64,000 nucleotides of DNA from Calendula officinalis (Eukaryota; Streptophyta; Magnoliopsida; Asterales; Asteraceae): NCBI GenBank assembly GCA_963853835.1, contig OY970832.1, positions 33,058,208-33,122,207 on the forward strand, read 5' to 3'. Position 1 is the stretch's first letter. Each line of letters starts with the position of its first letter. The position numbers and the translations under genes were made by a program. The notes beneath the pieces are model-generated. The model ran no database searches and was not told the origin of the DNA. It was given only the letters and a program-made list of their open reading frames with translations. This document shows, one piece after another, positions 1-10,400 of this stretch.

Positions 1-340
1 AATAGAATAATTAATTAAAATGAATAAGATCAAATCTTTGGTAAATCAAATCTGAATTATATTAAGTAAATAAAAATATTTGGGTTTAGTTTAAATTATC
101 TAAACATAGTGGTCCAAATAATCGAGTTTTGGCCTGACCATATATGGGCTTGATTTAAAATGGAGCTGGGCCAATTTGGAAATAATCACACAGAGACAGA
201 GTCACCGGCGGAAGAAGCATGCCGGCGACGGGGAATAAGTGCAGGCCGGTCAGACGGAAAAATCACCGGTCGGACTACGTACACACCATACACACATGAA
301 ATCACTCACATCAAAACTCACACATATTAAAACCCACAAC

Positions 341-431
341 ACACACACATGAGCATGTGTGTGTCCTGTGTTCGCGAGGAGTCCGGAGACCGACGAGAAC
401 ATCCCGGCATGCACACACACAGTGTGTGTGT
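341..431. repeat. two perfect CA/TG palindromes
   Basis: Positions 341-351 and 354-364 are perfect 11-base inverted arms separated by AG. Positions 413-421 and 423-431 are perfect 9-base arms separated by one G. Both would form hairpins in an LTR transcript. They lie downstream of the minus-strand TATA-like box at 816-824, so inside the inferred transcribed part of the LTR. Confidence 0.8.
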
Positions 432-815
432 ATCGCCGGAGATGACGATAGTATAACGGAAAATAAAACCCGGTAACGAAGAACAACAAACACCCTCCCA
501 TGCATGCTTAACATGAAAAGAATGGTAAAAAGTTATACCTATCGAGAGAGATGATCGAGAACGAGAGAGGTTGCCGGAACTCGTCTAGTTCGCCGGAAAA
601 CTTTGGTCACGGAACTTCTCTTCTGGTTCGATGTGGTTTCAAACGGAAGGGATGGTGATGGTGCACGGTTTTCTTTTTGATGATATAAAGAGAAGGGTAG
701 AGAGATGATGGCCCGCCGAAGGCTGTGATGTCGCCGGGAAAAGGACTATCATCGGAACTGGGTTTCTGCCTTGTTCTTGGATGTGTAAAACGGGAGAGAG
801 AATGATAGGTTTTGG

Positions 816-824
816 TATTTTATA
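816..824 (-). promoter_or_regulatory. TATA-like box of LTR fragment
   Basis: The minus strand reads TATAAAATA here, followed downstream on that strand by CCGG-rich sequence, as in the related LTR at 17028-17036. It is a likely LTR core promoter, judged from sequence and position only. Confidence 0.35.
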
Positions 825-1130
825 AGGGGATAGGGTAGTGTTAAATGGTTATAGTTTGTGGTAGGCGCGACTTGAATATAATATTCCAAAACTATTAACA
901 TGTGTACGTATAAAAAGGAAGTTCGGTAGAGTGCTGGCAACGTGATGATAAGAATTAATTTTTAAATTCAAAATAAATCAAGTTAACTTACATGCATCAT
1001 GCATCCCTACGGAATTTAGGTGATATACATAAGTTTTGGAATTAATTTTGAAGCTTATCAAATTTTACTATAATTGTGTATACAACTTCTTATATCAACC
1101 ACTTTAGTTTATGTAAAACTTTATTTATTA

Positions 1131-1393
1131 CTCCCTCCGTCCCACAAAAAAATTCTCATTTCATCTTGGCACAAGTTTTTAGGTGGTAGTTAGTGGTGGG
1201 GTCATTGTTATTAATTTTGATTAAAATATAAGGTTTAATTGTAGAGAGAATGATAGTTAGTGGATATTAGTAGTGGGGTCCTTAAGAATAATAATATTTT
1301 ATTATGTGGAGCCATCAAATGTGAGAAACGGGAACTTTTTTGTGGGACAAAAGTTTTGTTAGAAATGGGAACTTTTTTATGGGACGGAGGGAG
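1131..1393. mobile_element. Stowaway-like (Tc1/mariner) MITE
   Basis: The terminal inverted repeats begin CTCCCTCCGTCCCA, the hallmark end of plant Stowaway MITEs, and match over about 30 bases with a few mismatches. A TA target duplication flanks it (1129-1130 and 1394-1395). It is 263 bp and non-coding, so it would need a transposase in trans. A second TIR-like segment lies just inside the right end (about 1321-1352), suggesting a partly duplicated terminus. Confidence 0.9.
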
Positions 1394-1632
1394 TATAATA
1401 TATTAAGTTTATAATTTTAGGTTTGGTCATCAACTCGCTAAATTACAGTTAACCACTGTACACAAATAATAAGTACTTGCATCTTTGTTGTTGTGTACGA
1501 ATTAATATATAATTTGTATGTTTCTTTAGACTTATACGATAGAAGTGTACTTTATTAATGACACATAAATTTATTTAATAATTTAGTTTGAAATAAGTGT
1601 CGGGTTAAATACCCAATTTCGAGGGTTGTCAC

Positions 1633-2289
1633 ACTGTCTCCGTCGCCTATTGCGATCGGTAATTAAATCTCATAATTATTAGTTTAGTTTTATTAACGTG
1701 TTGAATCATACAACATGTACTCATATAAAACAAACCAACTCATACTCAACACATATCATGTCAACTGATATGTAACCAATCGACACATCTCAAATGCATA
1801 TTAACTCATAAACAAAACTCATGTACTCAGATCAACACATAATGATATGGAACTCAGCATCCATATCTCAGTTCAGGATGAAATTAAAATAAACAACACA
1901 TACCACATCATCAAATAAACAAGCTCATATCAATGCAATAGCAATTCATGACATATAGCACATAATCATGAATCGAAAGTAAATACAAGTTTATAGTGAG
2001 ATTACCCACCTCAATAAACGCAAGCTCCTAAAAAATCCTCGGCACGTACAAGAGTAGCCACTCAGGTCCTAAAAGATCCTAGATCACATAACAAGACTCG
2101 GATTAAAACTCGGCTCAAAATTCGTTTCAAAACATTCTGCTAGGACCCGTCACTCCGACGGGAACTGTCATATCTCCCAACCCGTTCATTAGATTTACCC
2201 CAAATGTGTACCACGGAAACTAGACTCAGAATACTACAAAACACTCTCAAGTGGCTTCTGCCCAAAAGCGGACTCTAAGGGCCTCAAAA
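1633..2289 (-). repeat. older Gypsy LTR fragment, left part
   Basis: Non-coding. On the minus strand the text near 2000-2180 resembles the solo LTR at 25048-27796 around 26810-26990: a stretch about the effect of a short inhibitor-like CT-rich motif, then the ggtgggtaatctcac-type motif. The sequence resumes after the nested solo LTR at 17519. The repeat may start at TGTCACAC (1626), which overlaps the end of the neighbouring LTR, so the boundary is uncertain. Confidence 0.4.
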
Positions 2290-3417
2290 TGTCACACCCC
2301 GCCAAAAAATGAGTTTTACGTCATTTCAAATGTTTTGCGGAAGAACGGAGGTGTAACGTTCATGATGATATAGCAAAAATTAAGTAAACAAACAAGCACG
2401 CAAATAACAAACTAAAATAGTTTTATTTTTTAAAAATGGAAAGTTTCCAAAAATAGCAGTTTCCTTAAATAGAAATAGTTTGAAAATAAAATGACTATTC
2501 GTAAACTTAATGTTTTATTCATGGCTCACGACAATCCACTTGCTCATATCCTCCGGTCTCACTGCGCACCTAAATCACCTGAAAAACATAAAGTAAAAGG
2601 GTCAACAAATAATGTTGAGTGAATCCACAGGGTTATTGTTTATGGTAAAAGTATTGTGTTTGCTACCCAAAATGATTGTTATGAAAATACTTTTATGACT
2701 GAAAAAGTATAAATTCAACACCAATATGTTATGAGAAAATAAGTATGAAAATAAAGTGTAATTGTAGAAGATCTACAATTACTAGTTTTGTTTATGAAAA
2801 AGTGTTGAATAAGTTGTTATTGTTGACATCGCATGACTGTTATCCCCAACAGGTAGCTAGTCTATTGAGTTAATATACCAACCCCTAAGTCCACAATCAA
2901 CACTTCAACTCCAGTATGTTATCGTTCTTTTACGGATATACACTCCCGAAAGATGTCTTGGATAACCAAGTAATGATCAAGTAATATTGGGAGGATGGGT
3001 GTCAACCAATAGTACTATCTGCATATCCATGGTCTAGATCCACTAGTTAATGATTGCTGACACCTTAGTCCAGTATAACAATTGTTTATCATGCCAACAC
3101 GATAATGAAGATGTAAAGTTGTTGTACAGTCATTTAATGAAATTGTAGATGTAGCATAGTTTATGTTTTCCACCCCGATAGTTTACAAAACAATAAAAGT
3201 AGTAAAAAGGGGCTGTGGACTCACCTGGGTAAAGCTTAGCGACTTGATGGGACAGAGGACTCCTCCACAGAATCCTAGCTTCCTAAACGTATTAACGTTT
3301 CTAATTAGACTAAGCTAACACAGGCGATATAATAATAATTGATTATGATTTATGATGTATGTTATGTTATAGGTTTTTTACGTCGAGTGAACTTGGGTTA
3401 TGGGTTCTTAATTAGAC

Positions 3418-3795
3418 GAAATGAAATGAAATGAAACGGGTTTCGAATGAAATGACATGAAATGAAATGAGTTTCAAAATGAAATGAAATGGGCTTCAAA
3501 ATGAAATGAAATGAAATGAAATGGGTTTGGGTTAGGCTTAATAGGCCTAATGGGCTTAATGGGCCTAATGGGCCAGTAGGTGGGCCACTTGGGCCTAAAG
3601 TTGGGCTTAGGTCCGATTAGGTTGGGCCATGGATTGGGCTTGGGCCCAATTGGTTTCAATTTGGGCTAGGAATGGGCCAAAGGTTTGGGCTTTGGTCCAA
3701 ATGGCTTAGATACTAATGGGTCGACTCGAGTTTGGCCTGATGGGCTTGGATATATCGAATGGGCCAAATACGGGCCTTGGCCCGATTATGTTCTC
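3418..3795. repeat. (AAATG)n tract and TGGGCY-rich degenerate repeat
   Basis: From 3418 to about 3530 the sequence is an imperfect pentamer array (aaatg). From 3530 to about 3795 it is a degenerate array of TGGGCC/TGGGCT words. The long minus-strand open frame here is a by-product of the repeats and not a gene. TGGGCY is also the known site II promoter word of plants, but any regulatory role here is a guess. Confidence 0.75.
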
Positions 3796-4159
3796 GGGTT
3801 TTGGGTCACGGTTTAGAGTCAAGATCCGGCCTTGACCCGGTTTGACTTGTGGGTCAAAATTAGTTAAATCTAGAGGTCAACAATGGTCAAATATAGTCAA
3901 CAAAAGTCAACGAAGGACACCTAGGTCAATTAGGGTCTCTTATATACGGTTTTAGGGTCAGGGTTGACATGGTTTCGGGTCAAAGGTGGTCAATTCTAGT
4001 CATCAAAGTCAAATAGTCAACAAGTTTGTTAGTCCCAAGACTAAGTAAATAAGATTTGATGATCGATAGCCAAGAAGAATAAAATCAGCTGAAGTACGTA
4101 TCTCAGCTGAAACAAGTATATACAATAAACCTTCAGTTGAGTTAGTACTTAGCTCTAGA

Positions 4160-4254
4160 AGTCAAGTCAAATCAGCAGCAATTCAAGAGTGATCATTCGA
4201 AGTCTATGGCCAGAGGACAAAGTCAAGTCAAATCAGCAGCAATTCAAGAGTGAT
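4160..4254 (+). repeat. 34-bp direct repeat unique to the 5' LTR
   Basis: Positions 4160-4193 are repeated at 4221-4254. The right LTR has only the first copy and at the second place carries different sequence with two CAGCTG motifs (about 15709-15745). The replacement is best explained by a strand jump during reverse transcription or by later conversion. Confidence 0.8.
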
Positions 4255-4613
4255 GGTACCGCTGCAGATAAAGACTTGGTGGAAAATATTCTTGACACTT
4301 TGAATATTTTCCTTTCCCGCTCAAAGAAGAAGAAAACGATGAGGATCTTCTATTTCGGTAATAGAAGATAAGTTGTCAGAACTTCATCGTTTGTCCCTCC
4401 AAGCATGTATAGAGAAAGTCAACATCTTTTGTACTATCATAGTACATCTTTTCATTGTGCGTCAGAAAAGGTTACAAGAGAAGTTGACACAAAGTACAAT
4501 TGGGACTATAACGTATGCTAGAGCATTTAATGTCTCCTTGGACAAGTCTACATCGACGAATAATATGTTTACACGTCGATTAACTTGTGGACAAAGGAAC
4601 ATGGATCTTGGGC

Positions 4614-4621
4614 TATAAATA
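4614..4621 (+). promoter_or_regulatory. TATA box of Sirevirus 5' LTR
   Basis: TATAAATA in the context GGCTATAAATAGAG, about 355 bases before the LTR end, is the likely core promoter for the genomic transcript. The same box is at 16106-16113 in the right LTR. AATAAA signals at 4882-4887 and 16374-16379 probably direct polyadenylation. Confidence 0.75.
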
Positions 4622-4977
4622 GAGACGTAAATGCTTGCATTTAGATACACCTTTTAGCATTCATAGCACAAGAACATTCTCTGAGAGTTTGTTATTGTCT
4701 AGTATTAACTCCCTCATAGTTATTACTCGGCATTCAATATCAGCTATTAGTATCAGCTGATATTAATCTCCTTGCATAATCTTTTCTAGTTTGAGCTAGT
4801 TAAAGTGTCATTTCAAGTATAAAGTTTTAGTTAGTGTGTACTATCTATTTCCGCAAACTTTGTACTGTATTAAGTTGTTTTAATAAACTCTTAATCATTG
4901 AAATCTTGTGTGTTCTTTATTTGTAAGTCTACACTTAGCCATAACGCAACACGTCTGTGTTGTTGGGGACCTACAAC

Positions 4978-4989
4978 TGGTATCAGAGC
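4978..4989 (+). other. primer-binding site (tRNA-Met type)
   Basis: TGGTATCAGAGC, two bases after the LTR end, is the common plant retrotransposon site complementary to the 3' end of initiator tRNA-Met. It primes minus-strand DNA synthesis. Confidence 0.93.
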
Positions 4990-5029
4990 AAGTGTCAAAG
5001 TTGTTTTCCATCAACTTTGAGCATCTGTT

Positions 5030-7444
5030 ATGGCTGAACCTACATCTGATCTACCATCATCTGGCAAACCTCCCAAACTCACCCAAACCAACTATCCCAT
5101 GTGGAAAACTCGCATGTTATCCCACATGGTTACCTATCATCCTAAACTAGAAGATAATCTCACGATAGGAAAACACATCCCTCAAACCCTCATCCCTGGT
5201 ACTCCTGAAATACAAGAACACTACGTTGTTAAATCTGAAGCTCAATGGACGGACGCTAAAAAACGTCTTGTTCATCTTGAGAATAAAGGAATGGATATGC
5301 TTTTTCAAGCAGTTGGTGATGAACTGTATCACAATATAAAATTTTGTGACTCAGTAAAAGAGATGTGGGACAGGCTGGCTGAAGTTTATGAAGGCACATC
5401 TGTTGTGCGTGAACATAACAAGAACATGCTCATCCATGACTACGAGCTGTTTAGAGCCAAGCCTAGTGAGACTATAGCTCAAACTTTTAATCGTTATAAT
5501 ATCTTATTAAACGAGCTGAAGTCTCATGGAGTTGATAAGGACGATATGTCCAAAATGTGTAAGTTTATGGCTGCCTTACCCGCTAAATGGGCTACCATTA
5601 TAACTTGCATGAGTACATCTCCCACCTTGAAAGACTATACTCTTTCATCTCTCTATGGTATGTTTTTAAGCCATGAGAAAACTGTACTCAACAAATTTCA
5701 ACCTCCAAAGGACTCTAAAATGAGTTCCTCAGGATCTTCAACTGCACTTGTTTCCATAAACAAGCCCAGCAGAATTGAATATCCTCCATCAGATGATGAA
5801 GCTGACAATACCTCAGTTGTTGATTTGTTCAACATGCCTGAAGTAAGCATCGAGGAGATCAATGAAGATGAAGACAACGAAGCCCTCATATCTGAGCTTT
5901 CCTTACTTGTCAAAACTAGAAAATTTTTCAAGAGCAAGTCAGCTAAAGGCTCCAGTAGCAGACCTATCTCGTCAGTTGCACCTTCCAGACCCTCTGTAAG
6001 TACACCTAATATCTCTGAGATAACATGCTACAACTGTAACAAAAGGGGACACTATGCTAATGATTGCAAGCAGAAGAAAGCAAGTTCATCATCTTCAACT
6101 GGTGAATCCATTGAAGAAAAATACAAAAAGCTACAAGCCTTCACCAAAAAGATCCTAGAAGAAAAGAAAGCACTTGAAAGCAAAGCTGCTGACAAGGGTA
6201 TAGTAGCTGAAACTCACGACTGGGCTGACTCTGGTGACAGCTCATCCGATGATGATGAACCAATGGCCACAATTTGTTTGATGGCTCGTGCTGATGAAAG
6301 TATTACAGCTGATGATGCTAGTTCCTACCAATGGGTCAACATTGTTCATAAAAAGGTAACCTCTCTAATTTCTGCTGAGGCTACAGAAGCCAAAGATATT
6401 GTTGATTCTATTATTTGTGACTTGCACTTCATTGATCAGCTGAAAGGTGAATGTTTGGATAAACACAATACTATTCTTCGTGAAAATGCTTTTTTAAAAG
6501 AAAGACTAATTGATCATAAATCTTTAAAGGAAGAACTTTCAGAAACTAAATTTATAAATTCAGTTCTTCAACACGATCTAAGTGAAAAGGTTAAAGAACT
6601 TGAAGCAATTAAAAAGATTTGTGAATCATGGTCCCGTTCATCCAAACGTGTGAGTGAATGTGTTAACTCACAAATTCCTAGTCAAGTACAAGCTGTACTG
6701 GGAGGAGACTTCTATGCTGCAGCCGCTGTACCTGACAACAGTACAAATGATCTGTACTCCTCATCAGCTGATGCGTATGTGCCAGCTGAAGAGTTGGTTT
6801 TTGGTTCCTTTGTTAGGTCTACCAAAACCTATGCTACTGAGATGTCCACAGAAGAACCTTCTGAAACCACGGGTGACGAATCCTCAGCTGATTCCTCAGC
6901 CGTGGTTGTTAGGACACCCACTGTAGTAATAGTTGAACCAAGAAAATCTATCTTGGGTTCAGCGCCTGTTGTCTCTGCTGCTAGACCTCAAAAGAAGACT
7001 AACAAGACAGCAGGAAAGAGAACTGTTCTCACACCCTTCAAGGGTGAGACAGCTGGAGTTCGTACTCGGGCTGCAAAGAACAAAGGTAAGAGTGTCTCCA
7101 AAAACACTCCTAGTCCTTCCTCAGCTGGTTCTGTCAAACAGCTGAAAAGAAAAATCAGTAATCTGACTTCACTAGTTCAAAATCTGACTTTCTCTGAAAA
7201 TAAGAAGATGAAAGGGATTTTAGGTCCAGTACCTAACCCTGATGCCTCGCCCTCAACTCCACAGCAAAAGAACAGAAAATGTTATAGATGTGGAGATCGT
7301 GGGCACCTGGCCAGTGAGTGTGACAGTCCAAGCTTAAGACCATCCCCATCTTCAGCTTGTGAGCCTATTGAAAAACCAACCCCTGTGAGCTCCAGCAGGA
7401 AGTCTCTAGGACCCACAGAAATGTGGGTTCCCAAAAAGAACTAA
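5030..7444 (+). CDS. gag: Sirevirus Gag (nucleocapsid-type polyprotein)
   Basis: The 804-residue ORF opens with ATG 41 bases after the primer-binding site and is uninterrupted. Residues about 1-230 look like the Copia-type gag (UBN2) domain, including the typical run around MWDRLAEVYEGT. A CCHC zinc knuckle of the CX2CX4HX4C type lies near residues 333-346, followed by charged coiled-coil stretches (about 360-385 and 480-545). A second CCHC knuckle sits near the C terminus (about 751-764). Such a long Gag with two separated knuckles is unusual for Copia in general but fits large Sireviruses. It ends in TAA at 7442-7444, in the same frame as pol, so Pol must be made by readthrough, splicing or reinitiation. 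Confidence 0.93.
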   Translation: MAEPTSDLPSSGKPPKLTQTNYPMWKTRMLSHMVTYHPKLEDNLTIGKHIPQTLIPGTPEIQEHYVVKSEAQWTDAKKRLVHLENKGMDMLFQAVGDELYHNIKFCDSVKEMWDRLAEVYEGTSVVREHNKNMLIHDYELFRAKPSETIAQTFNRYNILLNELKSHGVDKDDMSKMCKFMAALPAKWATIITCMSTSPTLKDYTLSSLYGMFLSHEKTVLNKFQPPKDSKMSSSGSSTALVSINKPSRIEYPPSDDEADNTSVVDLFNMPEVSIEEINEDEDNEALISELSLLVKTRKFFKSKSAKGSSSRPISSVAPSRPSVSTPNISEITCYNCNKRGHYANDCKQKKASSSSSTGESIEEKYKKLQAFTKKILEEKKALESKAADKGIVAETHDWADSGDSSSDDDEPMATICLMARADESITADDASSYQWVNIVHKKVTSLISAEATEAKDIVDSIICDLHFIDQLKGECLDKHNTILRENAFLKERLIDHKSLKEELSETKFINSVLQHDLSEKVKELEAIKKICESWSRSSKRVSECVNSQIPSQVQAVLGGDFYAAAAVPDNSTNDLYSSSADAYVPAEELVFGSFVRSTKTYATEMSTEEPSETTGDESSADSSAVVVRTPTVVIVEPRKSILGSAPVVSAARPQKKTNKTAGKRTVLTPFKGETAGVRTRAAKNKGKSVSKNTPSPSSAGSVKQLKRKISNLTSLVQNLTFSENKKMKGILGPVPNPDASPSTPQQKNRKCYRCGDRGHLASECDSPSLRPSPSSACEPIEKPTPVSSSRKSLGPTEMWVPKKN

Positions 7445-7465
7445 CTTCTTTTAATTCTTGTGCAG
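7385..7465 (+). other. candidate short intron across the gag stop codon
   Basis: The gag stop TAA (7442-7444) is embedded in CTAAC, a good plant branch-site match. A pyrimidine-rich stretch and TGCAG (AG at 7464-7465) follow 20 bases later, which looks like a 3' splice site. A GTGAGC at 7385 could serve as donor and would give an 81-base intron, a multiple of three, that removes the stop and keeps gag and pol in frame. The donor is not ideal (T at the last exon position). This is inference; readthrough of the stop is the main alternative. Confidence 0.3.
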
Positions 7466-10400
7466 GGTGATCAAAGAAAACATGTCTGGTATCTAGACAG
7501 TGGTTGCTCAAGACACATGACTGGAAATAAATCCCTGCTTGAAGAATTCGAAGTTCGTGCTGGTCCTCCTGTAATTTTTGGTGATAATGGTAGAGGCTCA
7601 ACTGAAGGATATGGTTCCATTTCAAATGGATCAATAAAGATCACAAGAGTTGGTTATGTAAATGGGCTGAAACATAATCTAATCAGCATAAGCCAACTAT
7701 GTGATGCAAAGTTCTTAGTGAACTTTAATGAATATAGAGGAACGGTAACGGATAAAAGTGGAAAAGTTGTATTAGTTGCACCAAGGAACAACAATGTTTA
7801 TACTCTTGACATGAATCCTCAAAATCAAGAAGTTTGTCTATTCTCCCATTCCACTGAAGAGCTAATTTGGTTGTGGCACAAACGGCTATCTCACCTTAAC
7901 TTCAAGAATATTTCAAAGCTGGCTAGAGGTCAGCTGGTGAATGGCTTACCACAAATCAAGTATGAAAATGATAAACTTTGTTCAGCCTGTGAACAAGGCA
8001 AACATCATAAAAGCTCCTTCAAATCAAAGCAATGTTTCTCCATCAACAGCTGTCTACATGTGCTCCATATGGATCTATTTGGTCCTATGAGTATTGAAAG
8101 TCTAGGTGGAAAGAAGTATACACTAGTTATCGTCGATGAATACTCACGATACACTTGGGTTATATTTCTTCGCCACAAAAGTGATGCAGCTAATGAAATT
8201 ATCAAGTTCATCAAAAAGATGGAACTTCTAAATGGGTCACGAGTTAAAATGCTGAGATCAGACAATGGTACTGAATTCAAAAATAGTACATTAGATGACT
8301 TCTGCTCAGAAGTTGGGATCTCTCAAAACTTTTCAGCTGCTAGAACACCTCAACAAAATGGTGTGGCTGAAAGAAGAAATAGAACCCTAATAGAAGCTGC
8401 AAGAACAATGCTTGCTGAGTCAAACATGCCAAAGCAATTCTGGGCAGAAGCTGTCAACACAGCTTGTTTCACTCAAATTAGATCTCTCTATGTGAAGAGA
8501 CACAAAAGAACTTCTTATGAGATTCTACGTCAAAGGAAACCATACATTGGCTTCTTCCATATATTTGGTTGTGTGTGTTTTGTGTTAAATACACGAGATC
8601 AGCTGAGCAAGTTTGATGCTAAAGCTGATGAAGCCATTTTCTTGGGATACTCCACTACATCCAAGGCATACAGAGTTTTCAACAAAAGAAGACAAACTCT
8701 AGAAGAATCTATCAATGTCACTTTTGAAGAACACTCAAAGGCCTTAAATCCCACCTCTAATCAATCATCTGATGCATTTCAAAGATCAACTGAGCCATCA
8801 ACTGACGATTCTGCTGAAACATTCGTTGATGCCTTGAATCTCTTCGATGTTCAAATAAATGATTCAGATGATACATTCCATGATACTCCCACATATCTTG
8901 TAGACATTGCAGCTGTGCAACAAGAAATACCTACAACAAGAGCATCATCTAAGGCAAGACCAAATTCTAAGCCACCTCTTCCTACTTCAAGAAGATTAGT
9001 TCAAAATGAAGTACATAATCCTGCTGAGCATTCTGTTGCTCAACAAGGATCAAACTCTGCTGAATCCTCCTCTTCTACAGCTGCTCCCCAATCTAAGTGG
9101 ACCTCAGAACATCCAATTGAATTAATCATTGGAGATCCACAACAAGGTGTAGTTACAAGAAGTAAGGCATCATGTAATCTCTGCCTATGGTCGTGCTTCA
9201 TAGCAGCTGAAGAACCGAAAAATATTAAAGCTGCTTTAGAAAACTCCAGCTGGATTCAAGCAATGCAGGAAGAACTTAACCAACTTGAAGTCAACAAAGT
9301 ATGGCAGCTGGTGCCCCCACCAGCTGGTAAGACAATAATTGGTACTAAGTGGGTATTTAGGAACAAAATGGATGAGGAAGGAGTGGTTATTCGCAATAAG
9401 GCTAGACTTGTTGCACAAGGGTACAGACAAGAAGAAGGAATCGATTTCGATGAAACATTTGCCCCAGTAGCAAGGCTTGAGGCTATTAGAATATTTCTCG
9501 CCTATGCTGCTTACAAAAACTTCACAGTTTTTCAGATGGATGTAAAGAGTGCCTTCTTAAATGGGAAGCTACAAGAGGAAGTTTATGTTAAGCAACCACC
9601 AGACTTTGAAAATCCCAAGTATTTAGACTATGTGTTTAAATTGGATAAAGCACTTTATGGGTTGAAACAAGCTCCTCGTGCATGTTATGACACACTCTCC
9701 ACTTTCCTTCTAGCAAATGACTTCACAAGGGGAAAGATTGATAAAACCTTATTCATACGCAAAATCAAAGGTGATATCATTCTTGTTCAAATTTATGTGG
9801 ATGACATAATTTTTGGTTCTACTGATGAAAAAATTTGTAGACATTTTTCAAAACTCATGTCTACAAAGTATGAGATGAGCATGATGGGTGAATTAACTTA
9901 CTTTCTTGGATTACAAATTAAACAATCTAAAAATGGGATTTTTATAAATCAAGAAAAATATATCAAAGATCTGTTAAAGAAATTTGATATGAATCCATCA
10001 TCATCCATGAAAACTCCAATGGCTCCTCCAAATAATCTAGATGCTGACTCAACTGGGAAATCAGTTGATGTCACTTTCTATAGAGGAATCATTGGATCGT
10101 TGCTCTATCTCACTTCCAGCAGACCAGATATTATGTTTGCTACTTGCATGTGTGCTAGGTATCAAGCTGATCCTAGAGAATCTCATTTAATAGTTGCTAA
10201 GCGAATTTTGAGATACCTTAAAGGTACTCCAAGCCTAGGTCTTTGGTATGCCAAAGACTCCGGGTTTGATCTAATTGGCTATTCAGATTCAGACTTTGCA
10301 GGCTGCAAAATGGATAGAAAGAGCACCACTGGAGGGTGCCAGCTGCTAGGTGGAAAGCTAGTCAGCTGGACAAGCAAAAAACAAAATATTGTTTCTACCT

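Larger units (their letters stand above)
1..1632 (-). repeat. Gypsy-type LTR fragment, left end outside window
   Basis: No gene is seen here. The stretch ends at 1626-1632 in TTGTCACA, the same terminus as the solo LTR ending at 17513. Its layout copies that LTR: an AC/GT-rich palindromic part (about 300-430), a CCGG-rich part (about 540-760), then a TATA-like box read on the minus strand near 816-824. I infer a minus-oriented Gypsy LTR cut by the window start. A Stowaway-like MITE sits inside it at 1131-1393. The short open frames at 250-514 come from the CA/TG repeats and show no protein family. Confidence 0.45.
4027..4975 (+). repeat. Sirevirus 5' LTR
   Basis: 949 bp, TGTTAG...CTACA. It contains a TATA box at 4614-4621 and an AATAAA polyadenylation signal at 4882-4887. 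It matches the right LTR closely except for a replaced segment at about 4221-4254, where a nearby 34-base stretch has been copied a second time. Confidence 0.95.

Noticed and set aside
250..940. Small minus-strand open frames that could be a host gene
   Set aside because: They derive from CA/TG repeats and a GC-richer LTR part; layout matches the LTR at 16473-17513 and no protein motif is seen.
3474..3659. Pro/Lys-rich minus-strand open frame
   Set aside because: A by-product of the TGGGCC and AAATG repeats.
7086..7465. Intron using the strong donor AAG/GTAAGA at 7086
   Set aside because: The donor is good, but the 380-base intron would shift the frame between gag and pol; the 7385 donor keeps it.
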